Shown here: in pieces, positions 36,801-45,911 of the stretch
Numbering within the stretch: the stretch's first letter is position 1
How the letters are laid out: each line of letters starts with the position of its first letter
Assembly (NCBI GenBank): GCA_905221605.1
Contig: CAJNDS010002133.1
Location: 421,365 to 485,364 of the forward strand
DNA: 64,000 nucleotides
Source: Symbiodinium natans
Taxonomy: Eukaryota > Sar > Dinophyceae > Suessiales > Symbiodiniaceae
Reading direction: 5' to 3'
Translations under genes and position numbers: made by a program
The notes under the pieces: model-generated
Seen by the model: only the letters and a program-made list of their open reading frames with translations
What the model was told of the DNA's origin: nothing
The model's database searches: none

Positions 36801-37603
36801 ATAGTAAAAAAATAGAATAATAACAGTAATAATATTTATACAACTGATGATGATAATAATAATAATAACAGTAATAACAAATATAATAATAACAATATTT
36901 AATAATAACATAAAACATAAACGAAAAACCACCACACCCCCCCCCCCCCCAAAAAAAAAAAAAAAAAAAAAACTGGGCGTGCGACTTCGATGGCTTGGGC
37001 GGGAACGATAAGGAATCGAGCGCCTGGGCCAGAAGCTTCATTGCATGCTCCCGAATCCAGAAACCATTCTCGAGCACGCAAGGCGCATGTGCGGTGTTAC
37101 TTAAGCAGTCTCATTCACAAAGGGCCTGAACCTACTAAACTTTAAACCCAAAAGCAGGAGTTCTGAGCAGATTCAAGTCGGGTTGCTTGTTCCGGTTGAA
37201 GGTGCGAAACCCTAAACCCTAAACCCGAAACCCGAAGGGCGGATTCGGCTCCGGAAGCATCGGGTCGGCAAGGATTTCCACGCCTATTTCTGCGCCCTAC
37301 AGGGTTAACCCCTGGTTCTTAGTAGGGAATGAGGGCTATTTTAGGGTTTAGGGTTTAGGGTTTTTAGGGTTTAGGGTATATAGAGGGCCCTCATTCCCTC
37401 ATTCCCTAAACAACCAGCCAGTGGGTTTGGGGGTGTTGGGGGTGTAGGGCTTGGGGGTTTGTCGGGTTTAGGGGTTAGGGGTTTAGGGTTTAGGGTTAGG
37501 GTTGAGGGGTTTAGGGGCTCTAAATTCTACATGCCCCAAACCCCCCCAAGCCCTAAAACTCGGAACCCCTCCCAAAGGTCGGGAAAAGCCACGTCAACCG
37601 GGG
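16652..37603 (-). CDS. Chain of phase-compatible small exons, function unknown; possibly the N-terminal part of the K+ channel gene
   Basis: Protein-like islands on the minus strand, each with an AG acceptor and mostly a GC donor. In order of translation: 37603-37560, 37296-37241, 37068-36979, 36167-36115, 35517-35458, 34948-34897, 33887-33864, 33301-33244, 31842-31803, 30899-30834, 30370-30340, 28365-28315, 26251-26216, 23238-23173, 22995-22941, 21476-21385, 20739-20679, 20272-20234, 19584-19532, 16702-16652. Carried bases match at most junctions; examples across introns are LKVRRILGNIDVLLNGLKD, KLQSQSDALLQGQTDSRNA and TFQEEEENSDDDSSPLGSP. The product is rich in charged and disordered stretches, with no domain I recognise. 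No stop-bearing terminal exon was found between this chain and the channel exons, so they may be one gene, but junctions around 25-23 kb, 20.2-19.5 kb and 19.5-14.7 kb are unresolved. Antisense frames of several islands are also open, so single exons are less certain than the chain. Confidence 0.5.
18711..18832. repeat. (CT)n microsatellite
   Basis: About 120 bases of CT dinucleotides with CCCT interruptions. It is a pyrimidine counterpart of the 12.6-kb purine tract; the Ser/Leu ORF through it is an artefact. Confidence 0.9.
22008..22393 (+). pseudogene. Possible decayed coding stretch, unknown family
   Basis: One plus-strand frame runs from 22008 to a TAA at 22393 with only two internal stops and reads plausibly (for example VFGGILVDVAAGVLVMEP). 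It lies where intron DNA is expected, between TTTAGGG on its left and CCCTAAA on its right. It could be a transposon remnant or chance. Confidence 0.2.
23640..24020. other. Unassigned 380-bp unique stretch open in both directions
   Basis: A stretch free of telomere-like repeats with overlapping 75-100 codon open frames on both strands and a 24-bp tandem duplication (CTACAGCGGA-C/T-CA... on the minus strand, near 23662-23710). I do not recognise either product. It may be an exon, a decayed element or intron sequence. Confidence 0.25.
26309..26463. mobile_element. Fold-back element, copy 1
   Basis: The left arm around TTATAGCGTCCTTAAGGGAGG and the right arm ending CCTCCCCCTTAAGGACCCTGTA are inverted copies about 30-40 bp long. 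A second related element lies at 26.88 kb. Confidence 0.55.
26467..26582. mobile_element. Inverted-repeat element next to fold-back copy 1
   Basis: Arms TTGGGATGCTCCCCCTTATACG (26467) and its inverted copy ending GGGGGAACATCCCAA (26582) enclose about 70 bp that include TTTAGGG units. A similar block with a shared core (ACAGTCCTT-G/C-AT) lies near 2570-2655. Confidence 0.5.
26880..27013. mobile_element. Fold-back element, copy 2
   Basis: A roughly 45-bp left arm (CTTATAGGGTTCTTAAAGAA... GTAGGTACC) and its inverted copy (GGTTACCTACC ... TTAAGAACCCTATAATG) surround a spacer of about 40 bp. No coding capacity. It looks like a non-autonomous palindromic repeat. Confidence 0.65.
27330..27620. repeat. 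AT-rich microsatellite block
   Basis: TA/CA/TG dinucleotide and TATG-type repeats in a window that is otherwise GC-rich. Similar AT-rich blocks lie at 1590-1800 (TTTA and GATATA repeats) and 36590-36910 (AAT repeats). None has a gene. Confidence 0.85.
29190..29280. repeat. Short tandem repeat of GCAGAGAATCCT
   Basis: At least four copies of a 12-18 bp unit related to GCAGAGAATCCT, with diverged single copies scattered from 28.94 to 29.50 kb. The SLQDSLQD-type ORF on the minus strand is a product of the repeat. Confidence 0.65.
29940..30320. repeat. CCCCTAAA-variant telomere-like array
   Basis: Here the dominant unit is the octamer CCCCTAAA rather than CCCTAAA, a locally homogenised variant. 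Confidence 0.85.
32155..32660. other. 500-bp repeat-free stretch of lower GC
   Basis: Between two telomere-like blocks lies a stretch of different composition, with AT-rich patches (32410-32480) and a possible hairpin (GAGCCAG ... CTGGCTT near 32488-32525). Open frames of 60-124 codons exist on both strands. I recognise no gene or RNA in it. Confidence 0.3.
33244..33301 (-). CDS. Exon of unknown gene, basic amphipathic helix
   Basis: One of the clearest islands of the chain: acceptor ATGCCAG, then DVPMAVRQIKKAIIKLQSQ, donor GCGCCT, between CCCTAAA and TTTAGGG blocks. Its phases agree with the exons at 33887-33864 and 31842-31803. Confidence 0.6.
33375..33625. repeat. TTTAAGGG-variant array
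   Basis: About 28 copies of an octamer TTTAAGGG with some TTCAAGGG and TTTGAGGG units, adjoining ordinary TTTAGGG units on the left. Confidence 0.9.
35458..35517 (-). CDS. Exon of unknown gene, basic
   Basis: Acceptor CTTTGCAG, then VAKQKYRKGLPLVDLKVRR, donor GCTTTT. Phases 2 in and 2 out fit the exons at 36167-36115 and 34948-34897. An open plus-strand reading with its own acceptor exists, but nothing neighbouring supports it. Confidence 0.58.
36590..36910. repeat. Imperfect AAT microsatellite
   Basis: About 300 bases of AATAAT-type sequence followed by a C14-A23 junction at 36936-36973. Tyr/Ile-rich minus-strand ORFs across it are artefacts. Confidence 0.88.
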
Positions 37604-37698
37604 CTGGTCGAAAATGAGGGTTGAGGGTTTGGGGTTTGGGGATGAGGGTTTGGAGTTTTGGGGTTTGGGTTTGGGGTTTGGGGGTTCGGGTTCAGGGT

Positions 37699-37818
37699 TT
37701 AGAGGGGTGTGGGTGCCCAATCTTCGTAGACTCCCTTATATGCAGAGGGAGACCCGAAGAAGGGCTTTAGGGCTTCAAGATTTTGGGTCTCTGCGGGTAG
37801 ACCCCATATCTTGGCCAG
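37699..37818 (-). CDS. Coding-like exon, unknown protein
   Basis: After acceptor GGGCAG a 39-codon frame reads in part QLAKIWGLPAETQNLEALKP and FFGSPSAYKGVYEDWAP and reaches a TAA supplied by the adjoining CCCTAAA repeat. It could be a first or terminal exon, or continue through a GC donor inside. The flanking repeats have the opposite orientation to the usual pattern. Confidence 0.4.
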   Translation of the reverse strand: MAKIWGLPAETQNLEALKPFFGSPSAYKGVYEDWAPTPL

Positions 37819-37961
37819 CTGCCCTAAACCCTAAACCCTAAACCCTAAACCCTAAACCCTAAACCCTAAACCCTAAACCCTAAACCCGAAACCCGAAACC
37901 CGAAACCCGAAACCCTACACCCTCAGCCTCAAACCCTTGGCTCTTAACCCTCAACCCAACA

Positions 37962-38081
37962 TAGGGGCCTGAATAATTAGAATAGGGCTTTGGGGTTATT
38001 ATCGTATACTGAACCCAAAACCCTAAGCCGTAAGCCCTAGAGGGACCATAAGGGAATGCTATGAGTAATTCTTCCGACCCC
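37962..38081 (+). mobile_element. MITE-like element, copy 2
   Basis: Same ends as copy 1 (ATAGGGGCCTGAATAATTAGAA ... TCTTCCGACCCC), with CCCTAA repeat material inserted in the middle. It lies immediately 3' of the terminal exon at 38142-38093. Confidence 0.58.
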
Positions 38082-38092
38082 AATTGCGTCCG

Positions 38093-38560
38093 CTAGGTGC
38101 CAGGCATGCCATCGACCTTCAGCTCGTCCTCGAAGTCGTAGCCTGTTGAGGGTTTAGGGTTTAGGGTTACAGGGTTTAGGGTTACAGGGTTTAGGGTTTA
38201 GGGTTCAAGGTGGGGTTGGGGAGGGCCGAGACCCAGATTTCAACCCCTAAGCCCGAAACCCCCTAAAACCTAAACCGTACAGCCATGAACCCTAATACCC
38301 GAAACCCGAAATCCTACGGTAAAACCTCCTACAACCCCCAAGCGGCACAAACCTCGAAAAACCTGCTGTAACACCCCTAACACCCTAAAACCCAAAACAC
38401 CTAAACCCCAAACCCCTAAACCCTAAACCCTAAACCCCATAAACCCCTAAACCCCTAAACCCTAAACCCCACATTACCTAAAGTCCTAAGCCACAAAGGC
38501 TTCGGGTTGAGGGTTGAAGGTTGCGAAAGGTCTGCTGCAGTTTGTGGAGGCACCTCGGAC
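38093..38560 (-). CDS. C-terminal exons of a split gene, function unknown
   Basis: Exon 38560-38525 (CLHKLQQTF, donor GCAACC, one base carried) joins exon 38142-38093 (acceptor CAACAG) to read HKLQQTFRYDFEDELKVDG and then MPGT and a TAG stop. The reading phase is kept and the intron between them has the usual repeat-bounded form. Upstream exons probably lie between 38.9 and 41 kb but could not be joined with confidence. I do not recognise the protein. Confidence 0.55.
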
Positions 38561-40137
38561 CTTTAGGGTTTAGGGTTTAGGGTTTAGGGTTTAGGGTTTA
38601 GGGTTTAGGGGTTAGGGGTTAGGGGTTAGGGGTTAGGGGTTAGGGGTTAGGGGTTAGGGGTTAGGGTTTAGGGTTTAGGGTTTAGGGTTTAGGGGTTCAG
38701 CTTTTTTTGGGGTTTCGGAAGCATTTGAGGTTGAGATGCAGGGTTGAGAAATAGAACCGCGGATATTGGGGCTTAGGAGAAATCAGGGCTTAGGAAGGTG
38801 AATCATACGGCCATGAGATCAACAGCGACACTCTGTATACCTGGGAAGCCTACATCCCTAAACCCTAAAACCCTAAAACCCTAAAGCCCTAAACCCTAAA
38901 CCCTAAACCCTAAACCCTGAACCCTGAACCCTAAACCCTAAACCGTAGAAGCACAGCACCTCCGGCCGCGACATGTATCATTGGCACTTGGACTCAGACC
39001 CACACGTCCCAACGTCCCAAACCGAAACAAACGCGAGCCCGACTCACCATGTCCGGTTAGGGTTTAGGGCTTAGGGCTTAGGGTTTAGGGTTTAGGGTTA
39101 GGGTTTAGGGTTTAGGGTTTAGGGTTTAGGGTTTAGGGTTTAGGGTTTAGGGTTTAGGGTTTAGGGTTTAGGGTTTAGGGTTTAGGGTTTAGGGTTTAGG
39201 GTTTAGGGTTTAGGGTTTAGGGTTTAGGGTTTAGGGTTTAGGGTTTAGGGTTTAGGGTTTAGGGTTTAGGGTTTAGGGTTTAGGGTTTAGGGTTTAGGGT
39301 TTAGGGTTTAGGGTCGGTGGACTCGGCTTATCCGTTTTTTTGAGGAAACCAGGCCTTTCAAGCCATGATGCTTTCACAACTGTTACACAACTTAAGCCCC
39401 CTAAATCCTAAACCCTGAACCCTTCTCCCTCAAGCCCATGACAGCCACAAGCGGCGGATCCGTCCGAGGGCGTCACCCGAGGAGGAGGTGCGGAGGAACC
39501 TTCGCAAGCTTAGGCAAGTTCAGAGCTCTACCCACAGGCCCTAAACCCTAAACCCTAAACCCTAAACCCTAAACCCTACTATGCTCCTCGACAAGGGTTT
39601 AGGTATTTGGGGCTTAGGGTACCGGAATGGGGGGGCTCCCTGGAGCATCGTGGACAACACGTCGGTTGATGCTGCAACGATTGGCTACGATCATTTTTCT
39701 ATGGGCCCTGAAGTGGGGGACCCTTATGTACCCCTCAGAAGCGTGCACAGCAGGCGAGGGGACCTTGCTAAGGAGCCATGTAGCTTCCCTAAGCCCTAGA
39801 CCCTAGAACCCTAAACCCCAAACCCCAAACTCACAGAAACCTTGAGGCCCGAACGGGGCCTGACCCGAACCCCACGACCCTGAAACGTAAACTCTCCAAC
39901 AACCCAAACCCCTAATTCAGCCTCAGCCCTTCATGTAGATGCCCTTGTGGGACAGCCTAAACCCTAAACCCTAAACCCTAAGCCCTAAACCCTAAACCCT
40001 ATACACCCTAAACCGTATAGACCCTAAACCCTATAGACCCTAAACCCTAAGCCCCAAGCCCTAAACCCTAAACCCTAAACCCTAAGCCCTAAACCCTAAA
40101 CCCTAAGCCCTAAACCCTAAACCCCCAAACTCTCAAC

Positions 40138-40569
40138 CCGAAAGCTGGGCTCCCTGCCCCTCCGGTGGCGGCTCGGTCGGCTCTGGCACATTCGCCGCAT
40201 TCGGGAGAGAGTTTGGCTCCATGCTGTCGAGTCCGGGGCGGGGCCTCGCCCCTCACCCGGTCTTTGGGGGGCCGAGCCTACGAACTTGCGAAAAAAAGTT
40301 GCTGTGCTGGCTGCTGCAGGGTTGGCTTGTGCCGCTTGAGTCTCCTTGTCGGCTTGCTTGGGGGTGGGGTGAACGCCCAGGTGCGAGTCTGATTGGGGTT
40401 CTGCGCCGGTCCCCCGGAGGGCACAACACTCGATCTGCGAGCTTCTGAAACTCCTTGGTTGAGGTGTCGACGTCGGAGTGTAGCTCCTAAAGCTCCTACG
40501 TGCGTCCTCTGCTGTGTACGGCTGTAGTGTGGGAGTGGCAAGAATCTTGGCCCCCTTCGTGTCCCCTAT
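40138..40569 (-). CDS. Long open exon-like stretch (144 codons), unknown
   Basis: After the acceptor-like TCTAGCAG one minus-strand frame stays open for 144 codons to 40138, unusually long here. It reads for example IGDTKGAKILATPTLQPY at the start and DKETQAAQANPAAAST in the middle, a composition typical of a disordered protein segment. It adjoins a CCCTAAA array on the left. It may belong to the gene that ends at 38093. The plus strand has a 75-codon frame interrupted by stops. Confidence 0.4.
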
Positions 40570-41123
40570 CTGCTAGACAACTTCAGCCGAAATGCGACAC
40601 GCAGGCCAAGTGCCATCATCCCCTGAGAAGGCTTGAGGTTTGGAATACGAGGCGCTCCTAAACCCTAGAAGCCTTAAAAAAACCCGAAGCTCAAGGTTTA
40701 GACCTCGTCCGGGTAGGCTCTAGGCTTCAAAAAAACCTCGAGTCCTGAAACCTTCAAAACCAAACCCCAAAACCCTCCTCAAACCCTAAAACCCCAAAAC
40801 CCTGAAATCCTCAAACCCTAAAACCCTGAAATCCTACCCCCAAAGCCCTAAACCCTAAACCCTAAAACCGAAAGTTCATAATGATCAATCTCTTCTGTAT
40901 GTAGGGCCCGGGGGTTGGGGGCCTCGGGTTGAGGGTGGCCCATCGGCCGCAGTCCGAAACTCATTGAGGGTGGGAGCAGCGGTTTGTTCAGGATTTAGGG
41001 TTTAGGGTTTAGGGTTTAGGGTGTGGGGTGTAGGGTTTAGGACCTCAGCTACGCAAGAGCAACCGAGGAAAACGGGACCTTTTTGGTTCAGAGGGGCATA
41101 CAAAACAAACCAATGAGGCCTAT

Positions 41124-41220
41124 TAGGGCTCGGAAGGACTACTAAGAATATTTCCTTATGATGTCTATTTATAAATATACTAATTACCCCCAAAACCCTA
41201 TTCTAATTGTTAAGGCCCCT
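41124..41220 (-). mobile_element. MITE-like element, copy 3
   Basis: The reverse complement matches copy 1 over its length (GGGGCCTTAACAATTAGAATAG ... TAGTCCTTCCGAGCCC). It lies just 3' of the terminal exon at 41364-41272. Confidence 0.6.
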
Positions 41221-41271
41221 CCCTAAACCCTAAACCCTAAGCCCTAAACCCTAAGCCCTAAACCCTTCATA

Positions 41272-41550
41272 CTACTCTTTCGGCTTGGCCTCTCGTGTGT
41301 GTTTCCGGCGCAAAAGCGGAGCATAAGAGAATTCAAACAACAGGGCACGGGCGACCCACCGGGCCTGAAAACTAAACCCTAAACCCTACACCCTTAGCCC
41401 TTAACCCTAAACCCTAAACCCTAGCCCTAAACCCCAAACCCTAAACCCTAAACCCTAAAACCCTAAACCCTAAACCCCCAAAAAAGGTCAACCCGCGGCT
41501 GGACCTTAGCTTTGGGTGCACCAGCCGCTACTTGGCTCGGGCGGGCTGGC
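41272..41550 (-). CDS. C-terminal exons of a second split gene, function unknown
   Basis: Exon 41550-41511 (PARPSQVAAGAPK, donor GCTAAG, phase 0) joins exon 41364-41272, which has the strong acceptor ATTTTCAG... read here as TTTTCAG and encodes ARWVARALLFEFSYAPLLRR, then KHTREAKPKE and a TAG stop. A further upstream exon is likely from 41915 leftwards (acceptor CATGCAG), but its frame is undecided. No family recognised. Confidence 0.52.
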
Positions 41551-42437
41551 CTGGCAGACAAGCGGAGAAGTCCCAAAACTTGGGGCATGGGGTTTGGGAT
41601 TTGGGGTTAGGGCTTAGAGTTTAGGGTTTAGGGTTCAGGGTTTAGGGTTTAGGGTTTCGGGTTTAGGGTTTAGGGTTTAAGCTTTACCCAAAATCCTTAA
41701 CCCTAGATCTGATGCAAGGTCAGGTAGTATAAATACGACAGTATGCTACAGTACTCTTATTCTGGTAGCTTAAGTCAGGCACGCCCTAAACCCTAAACGC
41801 TGAACTCTAAACCCTAGCCTACACCCAAGCCCTAAACCCTAAACACACCACCCCCCCCCGGTCCCCGCCGACAAGTGAGTACAAAGTCTGCCTGATCGGC
41901 TGGCGCCTCCGTCTCCTGCATGTTTTAGGCTGAGGGTGGTTTAGGGTTCAGGGTTTCGGGTTCAGGGTCGTGTGATGGGGGCGGGGGGGCGGGTGCGTTG
42001 GCGTGCATGCTTGGCTTTTCCACGTGCGCTGTTGCATGTGCTTTCCTGAATTGAAGCAGCAGGCGTGGGTCCCGGATTGAATGCTTAGCTGGGTTTGAGA
42101 TGAAGGTTTTTGGCTTCGGTTGATTGGGGCTGGTCACAGTGTTCTGTGGGTTCAGGGCACATTCAGCGGATCTTGGGTTATATCCGGAAACCAAAAGTGA
42201 CAGAGTCGCCAGGCTGTTCGAAACAACGATGCAAGCACTCCTGCTGCAGATGCTTGGGAGTACCACATGAGGTCTGCGAGTCAGACTTCCCCCAATTCAC
42301 CCAAATCTCCATGTGATCCGAACTGCTTTCCGTGCACCAAGACCCTATAACCCTGAACCCTAAACCCTAAACCTTAAACCCTAAACCCTAGACCCTAGAC
42401 CCTAGAACCCTAAACCCAAAACCCAAAACCCTAAACC

Positions 42438-42535
42438 CTAAGGTCTGAGTGACTTGGTGGTCTGCTCTACAGCCTCGAGAGGCAAAACGGATGAGCGGCC
42501 TCAAAACTCGGCCCTTGCCTTTGGCAGGCCTTTGG
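42438..42535. other. Conserved spacer island of the tandem unit, copy 1
   Basis: A roughly 95-bp unique block lies between CCCTAAA and TTTAGGG blocks in each unit (also 45299-45392 and 48166-48258), the same layout as exons elsewhere. Copies 2 and 3 are open on the minus strand (RVLRPLIVLPLEAV); copy 1 has a one-base insertion. It may be a lost or alternative 3' exon, or a regulatory block. Confidence 0.35.
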
Positions 42536-43070
42536 GGCTTAGGGTTTAGGGTTTAGAGTTGGGGTTTAGGCTTTAGGGTTTGGGGTTTAGGGTTTAGGGC
42601 TTAGGGCTTAGCGTTGTTCAGGGTTTAGGCTTTAGGGCTTAGCGATGTTCAGGGTTTAGGGTTTCGGGGGCTTGGGGTATCAGGTTAACGGCGTGGTGTC
42701 TGCGAGCAAGCTACCACTACATCGAGCCATTCTCTGACCACCCCACGTGCACTGGCAGAAGGGATCGTCATTGGGCAAAAAGACGGCCGACCCAAGATTT
42801 AGGAACTGCACCGCAGGAACTGTATCACGCCCCCGAAACAGAAACCTGAAAAGAAGCCATAATTTGGATGTTCGTGCCCAACTCCGATCTAGCCGAGTGA
42901 AAATTTGACAACAATCGGGAGGCCTCTTCCATGCTTGCAACAGTACTGGTTAAAGGGCCTATAGGGCGTAACCATATAGGGCTGTGAGGAAGCCTCCTGC
43001 CTTTAATTTCGGGAATGCACCAGGCTCGCAAGTTCACCAAGCTTGTTGGCGAAGTATGAAGTGTGTCTCG

Positions 43071-44522
43071 TCATGGGCAGGGTAAGCAAGCCAACAGGCA
43101 CGAGGACAAAGAGTAGCTTCGGGACCTTGTGCGCCAGTAGTCTTGAATCTTCAGGTGGCGGCCTGTCTCCACGAACTGCTTGAAGTAGTTGTCGACGAAG
43201 TCGACGATCTCGGCCGGACCATTCTCCTTGTCCATGATGGCCGCAGCTTCGCGGACTTTGCTGCAGATCTCCTGGTTGTTGACGCACTTTTGGATGGCCT
43301 CGGCGACGTCGGAGGGCTGGAGCTCGAACATGGTCTTCAGGCCCACGCCTAGGCCAAGGCGGTTGATGCGCTCCGCGTGTTCAGGCTGGTCGAAGCAAAT
43401 GGGGAGAATCACTGTTGGCACACCAGACCTCACCGAGGCGTTCGTGGTGCCTGCGCCCCCGTGGTGGACGATGGCGCAGCAGCGTGGGAAGAGCACTCCA
43501 TGCGGCGCGTACTTCATGAACAGAGCCCTGTTCTCGCAGTAAGCTCGCAGCGCCTCCGCATCCGGCTCCCCTTCCACCAGATCCAACGACATGTCTGACC
43601 ATGCTGCGCAGAAGATCCCACGAAGACCGGTGCGCTGGAGAGCTCGCAGGCACAGAAGGGTCATGAACTTGGAATCACGGGCGATCATCGAGCCGAACCC
43701 AAAGTAAACTGGGGCCTCCCCGCCCTCCAAGAAAGACTCCATGGTAGCAAACATGTCCGATCCGAACTCAGAGCCGGTCTGAGTCTCCTTGTTGGGCAGC
43801 ATGGGTCCCACGCGTATGATGTTGCTGCTGAACTCCGCTGGGATCGGCTGGTGATACGCAGCCGTTTCCATGACGGCCACGCGGAAGATGGGTCGGCAGC
43901 ATTTGACGTTGAGAAGGTCTCGAATGTTCGGAGCAAAGTCGCGAAGCGGTCTCTGGAGAAGCTTCTCGTACACGGGCCCATCTTGCTTCAACCAGTTCCC
44001 CAGCAGGATCTTCTCTAGAAAGTACCACATGAAGCTGGCCTGAAGACCTGTCCCAACAATGCCCGCAATCGGCGAATACGCACGGCAGGCCACATGCCCA
44101 GAAGCCAAGAGCGTCAAGACCGCGGGAATCCGGAGCGCAACGCTCAAGGCCAGCGCGCTGCACATCTGGAGCTGGTTGAAGAGGATGAGATCGGGCTTGA
44201 ACTCGAGAACCGCCTCGTATAAGCAATGGCATCTCTCCCGGATTGCCTCGGGGGTTGCCTGTTTCGCAGACACCTCCTCAAACATTTTGCTGAAGCTTCC
44301 CTCCTCCATCGCCTTGGAGAATGCTGGGGTCTGGCAAACCTCCCGGGTACTGCGCATCACCACGCGGAAGGGAATGTCCAGGGTCTCGGCCATGGGAAGG
44401 GTCTCCTCATCGCCGCAAGCGAGAACGCTATAGCCAGCATCTCTGAGAACCTTGCACATGACGATGTAGGGCTGGTTGTCTCCACGCGAGCCAACGAAAG
44501 CCACAAGAACGCGTCGTGCCAT
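43071..44522 (-). CDS. UDP-glycosyltransferase, sterol 3-beta-glucosyltransferase-like (copy 1)
   Basis: An intact 483-codon intronless gene. The product is a GT-B fold, family-1 type glycosyltransferase related to sterol glucosyltransferases (UGT80/ATG26) and bacterial macrolide/vancomycin GTs, which move a sugar from a UDP-sugar to a lipid or small-molecule hydroxyl. Residues 11-19 (GSRGDNQPY) are the N-terminal signature of the sterol-GT family. FGFGSM (274-279) opens the C-terminal domain. HHGGAGTT (353-360) and the FDQPEHAERI segment (377-386) form the donor-binding loop. Its length is close to the catalytic part of the family, without the PH/GRAM region of fungal enzymes. No signal peptide; a hydrophobic stretch (about 150-175) may touch membranes. 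The Cys/Ser-rich tail is not typical. The start at 44522 is preceded by a spliced-leader-like motif. All three copies are intact, so recent duplication and gene dosage are likely. Confidence 0.93.
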   Translation of the reverse strand: MARRVLVAFVGSRGDNQPYIVMCKVLRDAGYSVLACGDEETLPMAETLDIPFRVVMRSTREVCQTPAFSKAMEEGSFSKMFEEVSAKQATPEAIRERCHCLYEAVLEFKPDLILFNQLQMCSALALSVALRIPAVLTLLASGHVACRAYSPIAGIVGTGLQASFMWYFLEKILLGNWLKQDGPVYEKLLQRPLRDFAPNIRDLLNVKCCRPIFRVAVMETAAYHQPIPAEFSSNIIRVGPMLPNKETQTGSEFGSDMFATMESFLEGGEAPVYFGFGSMIARDSKFMTLLCLRALQRTGLRGIFCAAWSDMSLDLVEGEPDAEALRAYCENRALFMKYAPHGVLFPRCCAIVHHGGAGTTNASVRSGVPTVILPICFDQPEHAERINRLGLGVGLKTMFELQPSDVAEAIQKCVNNQEICSKVREAAAIMDKENGPAEIVDFVDNYFKQFVETGRHLKIQDYWRTRSRSYSLSSCLLACLPCP

Positions 44523-44567
44523 TCTTGCCGAAACTTTGCCCTGCCTGAGCTGGTGGAACCTTTTGCC

Positions 44568-44583
44568 TTCTGAGCCAAAGACT
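44568..44583 (-). promoter_or_regulatory. Spliced-leader-like motif upstream of glycosyltransferase copy 1
   Basis: Minus-strand AGTCTTTGGCTCAGAA ends 46 bases before the start codon. TTTGGCTCA matches the 3' part of the dinoflagellate spliced leader (…CCATTTTGGCTCAAG) with one A missing after it. This may be a relic of a trans-spliced mRNA that was reverse-transcribed. Confidence 0.4.
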
Positions 44584-45911
44584 TGGGGCCGCGTGGCCGG
44601 AGTGCGGTTTTGGGCGCTTGTGGCCTAACGCCTTCAACCTGCGCGGTCCCGTGAGCCCAATCGCCTCACTCTCCCCTGCATGGACCCCTCAACACAAGCG
44701 CGTCCCGAGGAGGTGCCAGACGCATCTTACCACAAAAAATGCCGATGGAGAAGATCGAAGCAAAGCAAGGCGCAGATGCGAAGCCTACCAAGCGCATGGC
44801 CGTGCATGCTTGGCTTTTCCACGTGCGCTTTTGCATTTGCTTTCCTAAATTAAAGCAGCAGGCGTGGGTCCCGGATTGAATGCCCAGCTGCCCAGCTGGG
44901 CTTGAGATGAAACTTTTTGGCTTCGGTTGATGGAGGCTGGTCACAGTGTCTTGCGGGTTCAGGGCATCTTCACCTGATCTTGGGCTATCCGGGAACCAAA
45001 AGTGACAGAGTCGCCAGGCTGCTCGAAACAACGATGCAATCACGCTGGCTGCAGATGCATCGGAGTACCACATGAGGTCTGCGAGTCGGACTTCCCCCAA
45101 TGCACCCAAATCTCCAAGCGCGTCGACCTTCTCTCTATGGACCTAACCCTGAACCCTGAACCCTGAACCCTAAACCCTAAACCGTAAACCCTAAACCCTA
45201 AACCCTAAACCCTAAAACCCTAAAACCCTAAAACCCTAAACCCTAAACCCTAAACCCTAAACTCTAAACCCTAACCCTAAACCCTAAACCCTAAACCTCC
45301 AGATCTGAGTGTATTGGTGGTCTGCTGTACAGCCTCGAGAGGCAAAACGATGAGCGGCCTCAAAACTCGGCCCTTGCCTTTGGCAGGCCTTTGGGGCTTA
45401 GGGTTTAGGGTTTAGAGTTGGGGTTTAGGCTTTAGGGTTTAGGGTTTAGGGCTTAGGGCTTAGCGTTGTTCAGGGTTTAGGGGTTTCGGGGGCTTGGGGT
45501 ATCAGGTTAACGGCGTGGGGTCTGCGAGCAAGCTGAGCCATTCTCTAACCACGCCGCGTGCACTGGCAGAAGGGATCGTCATTGGGCAAAAAGACGGCTG
45601 GGCCCCCAGCCCTTGCCAAGAAGAATGAAATTGTAAGTGACCCCGGATCTAGGAACTGTACCGCAGGAACTGCACCACACCCCCGAAACAGAAGCCGTAA
45701 AGAATGATAATGATTTGAAAGTCCGTGCCCAACTCCGATCTAGCCAAGAGAAAACAATCGGGAGGCCTCTTCCATGCTTGCAAAGTTACTGGTTTCAGGT
45801 GCTAGGGCTTTGTCCTGTAGGGCTGCGAAAAAGCCTCCTGCCTTTAATTTCGGAAATGCACCAGGCTCGCAAGTTCACCAAGCTTGTCGGCGATTTGTGA
45901 AGTGTGTCTCC

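Noticed and set aside
36673-37077. Tyr/Ile-rich membrane protein over the AAT microsatellite
   Set aside because: Translation of AAT/TAT repeats. Only the 90-bp island at 36979-37068 looks coding.
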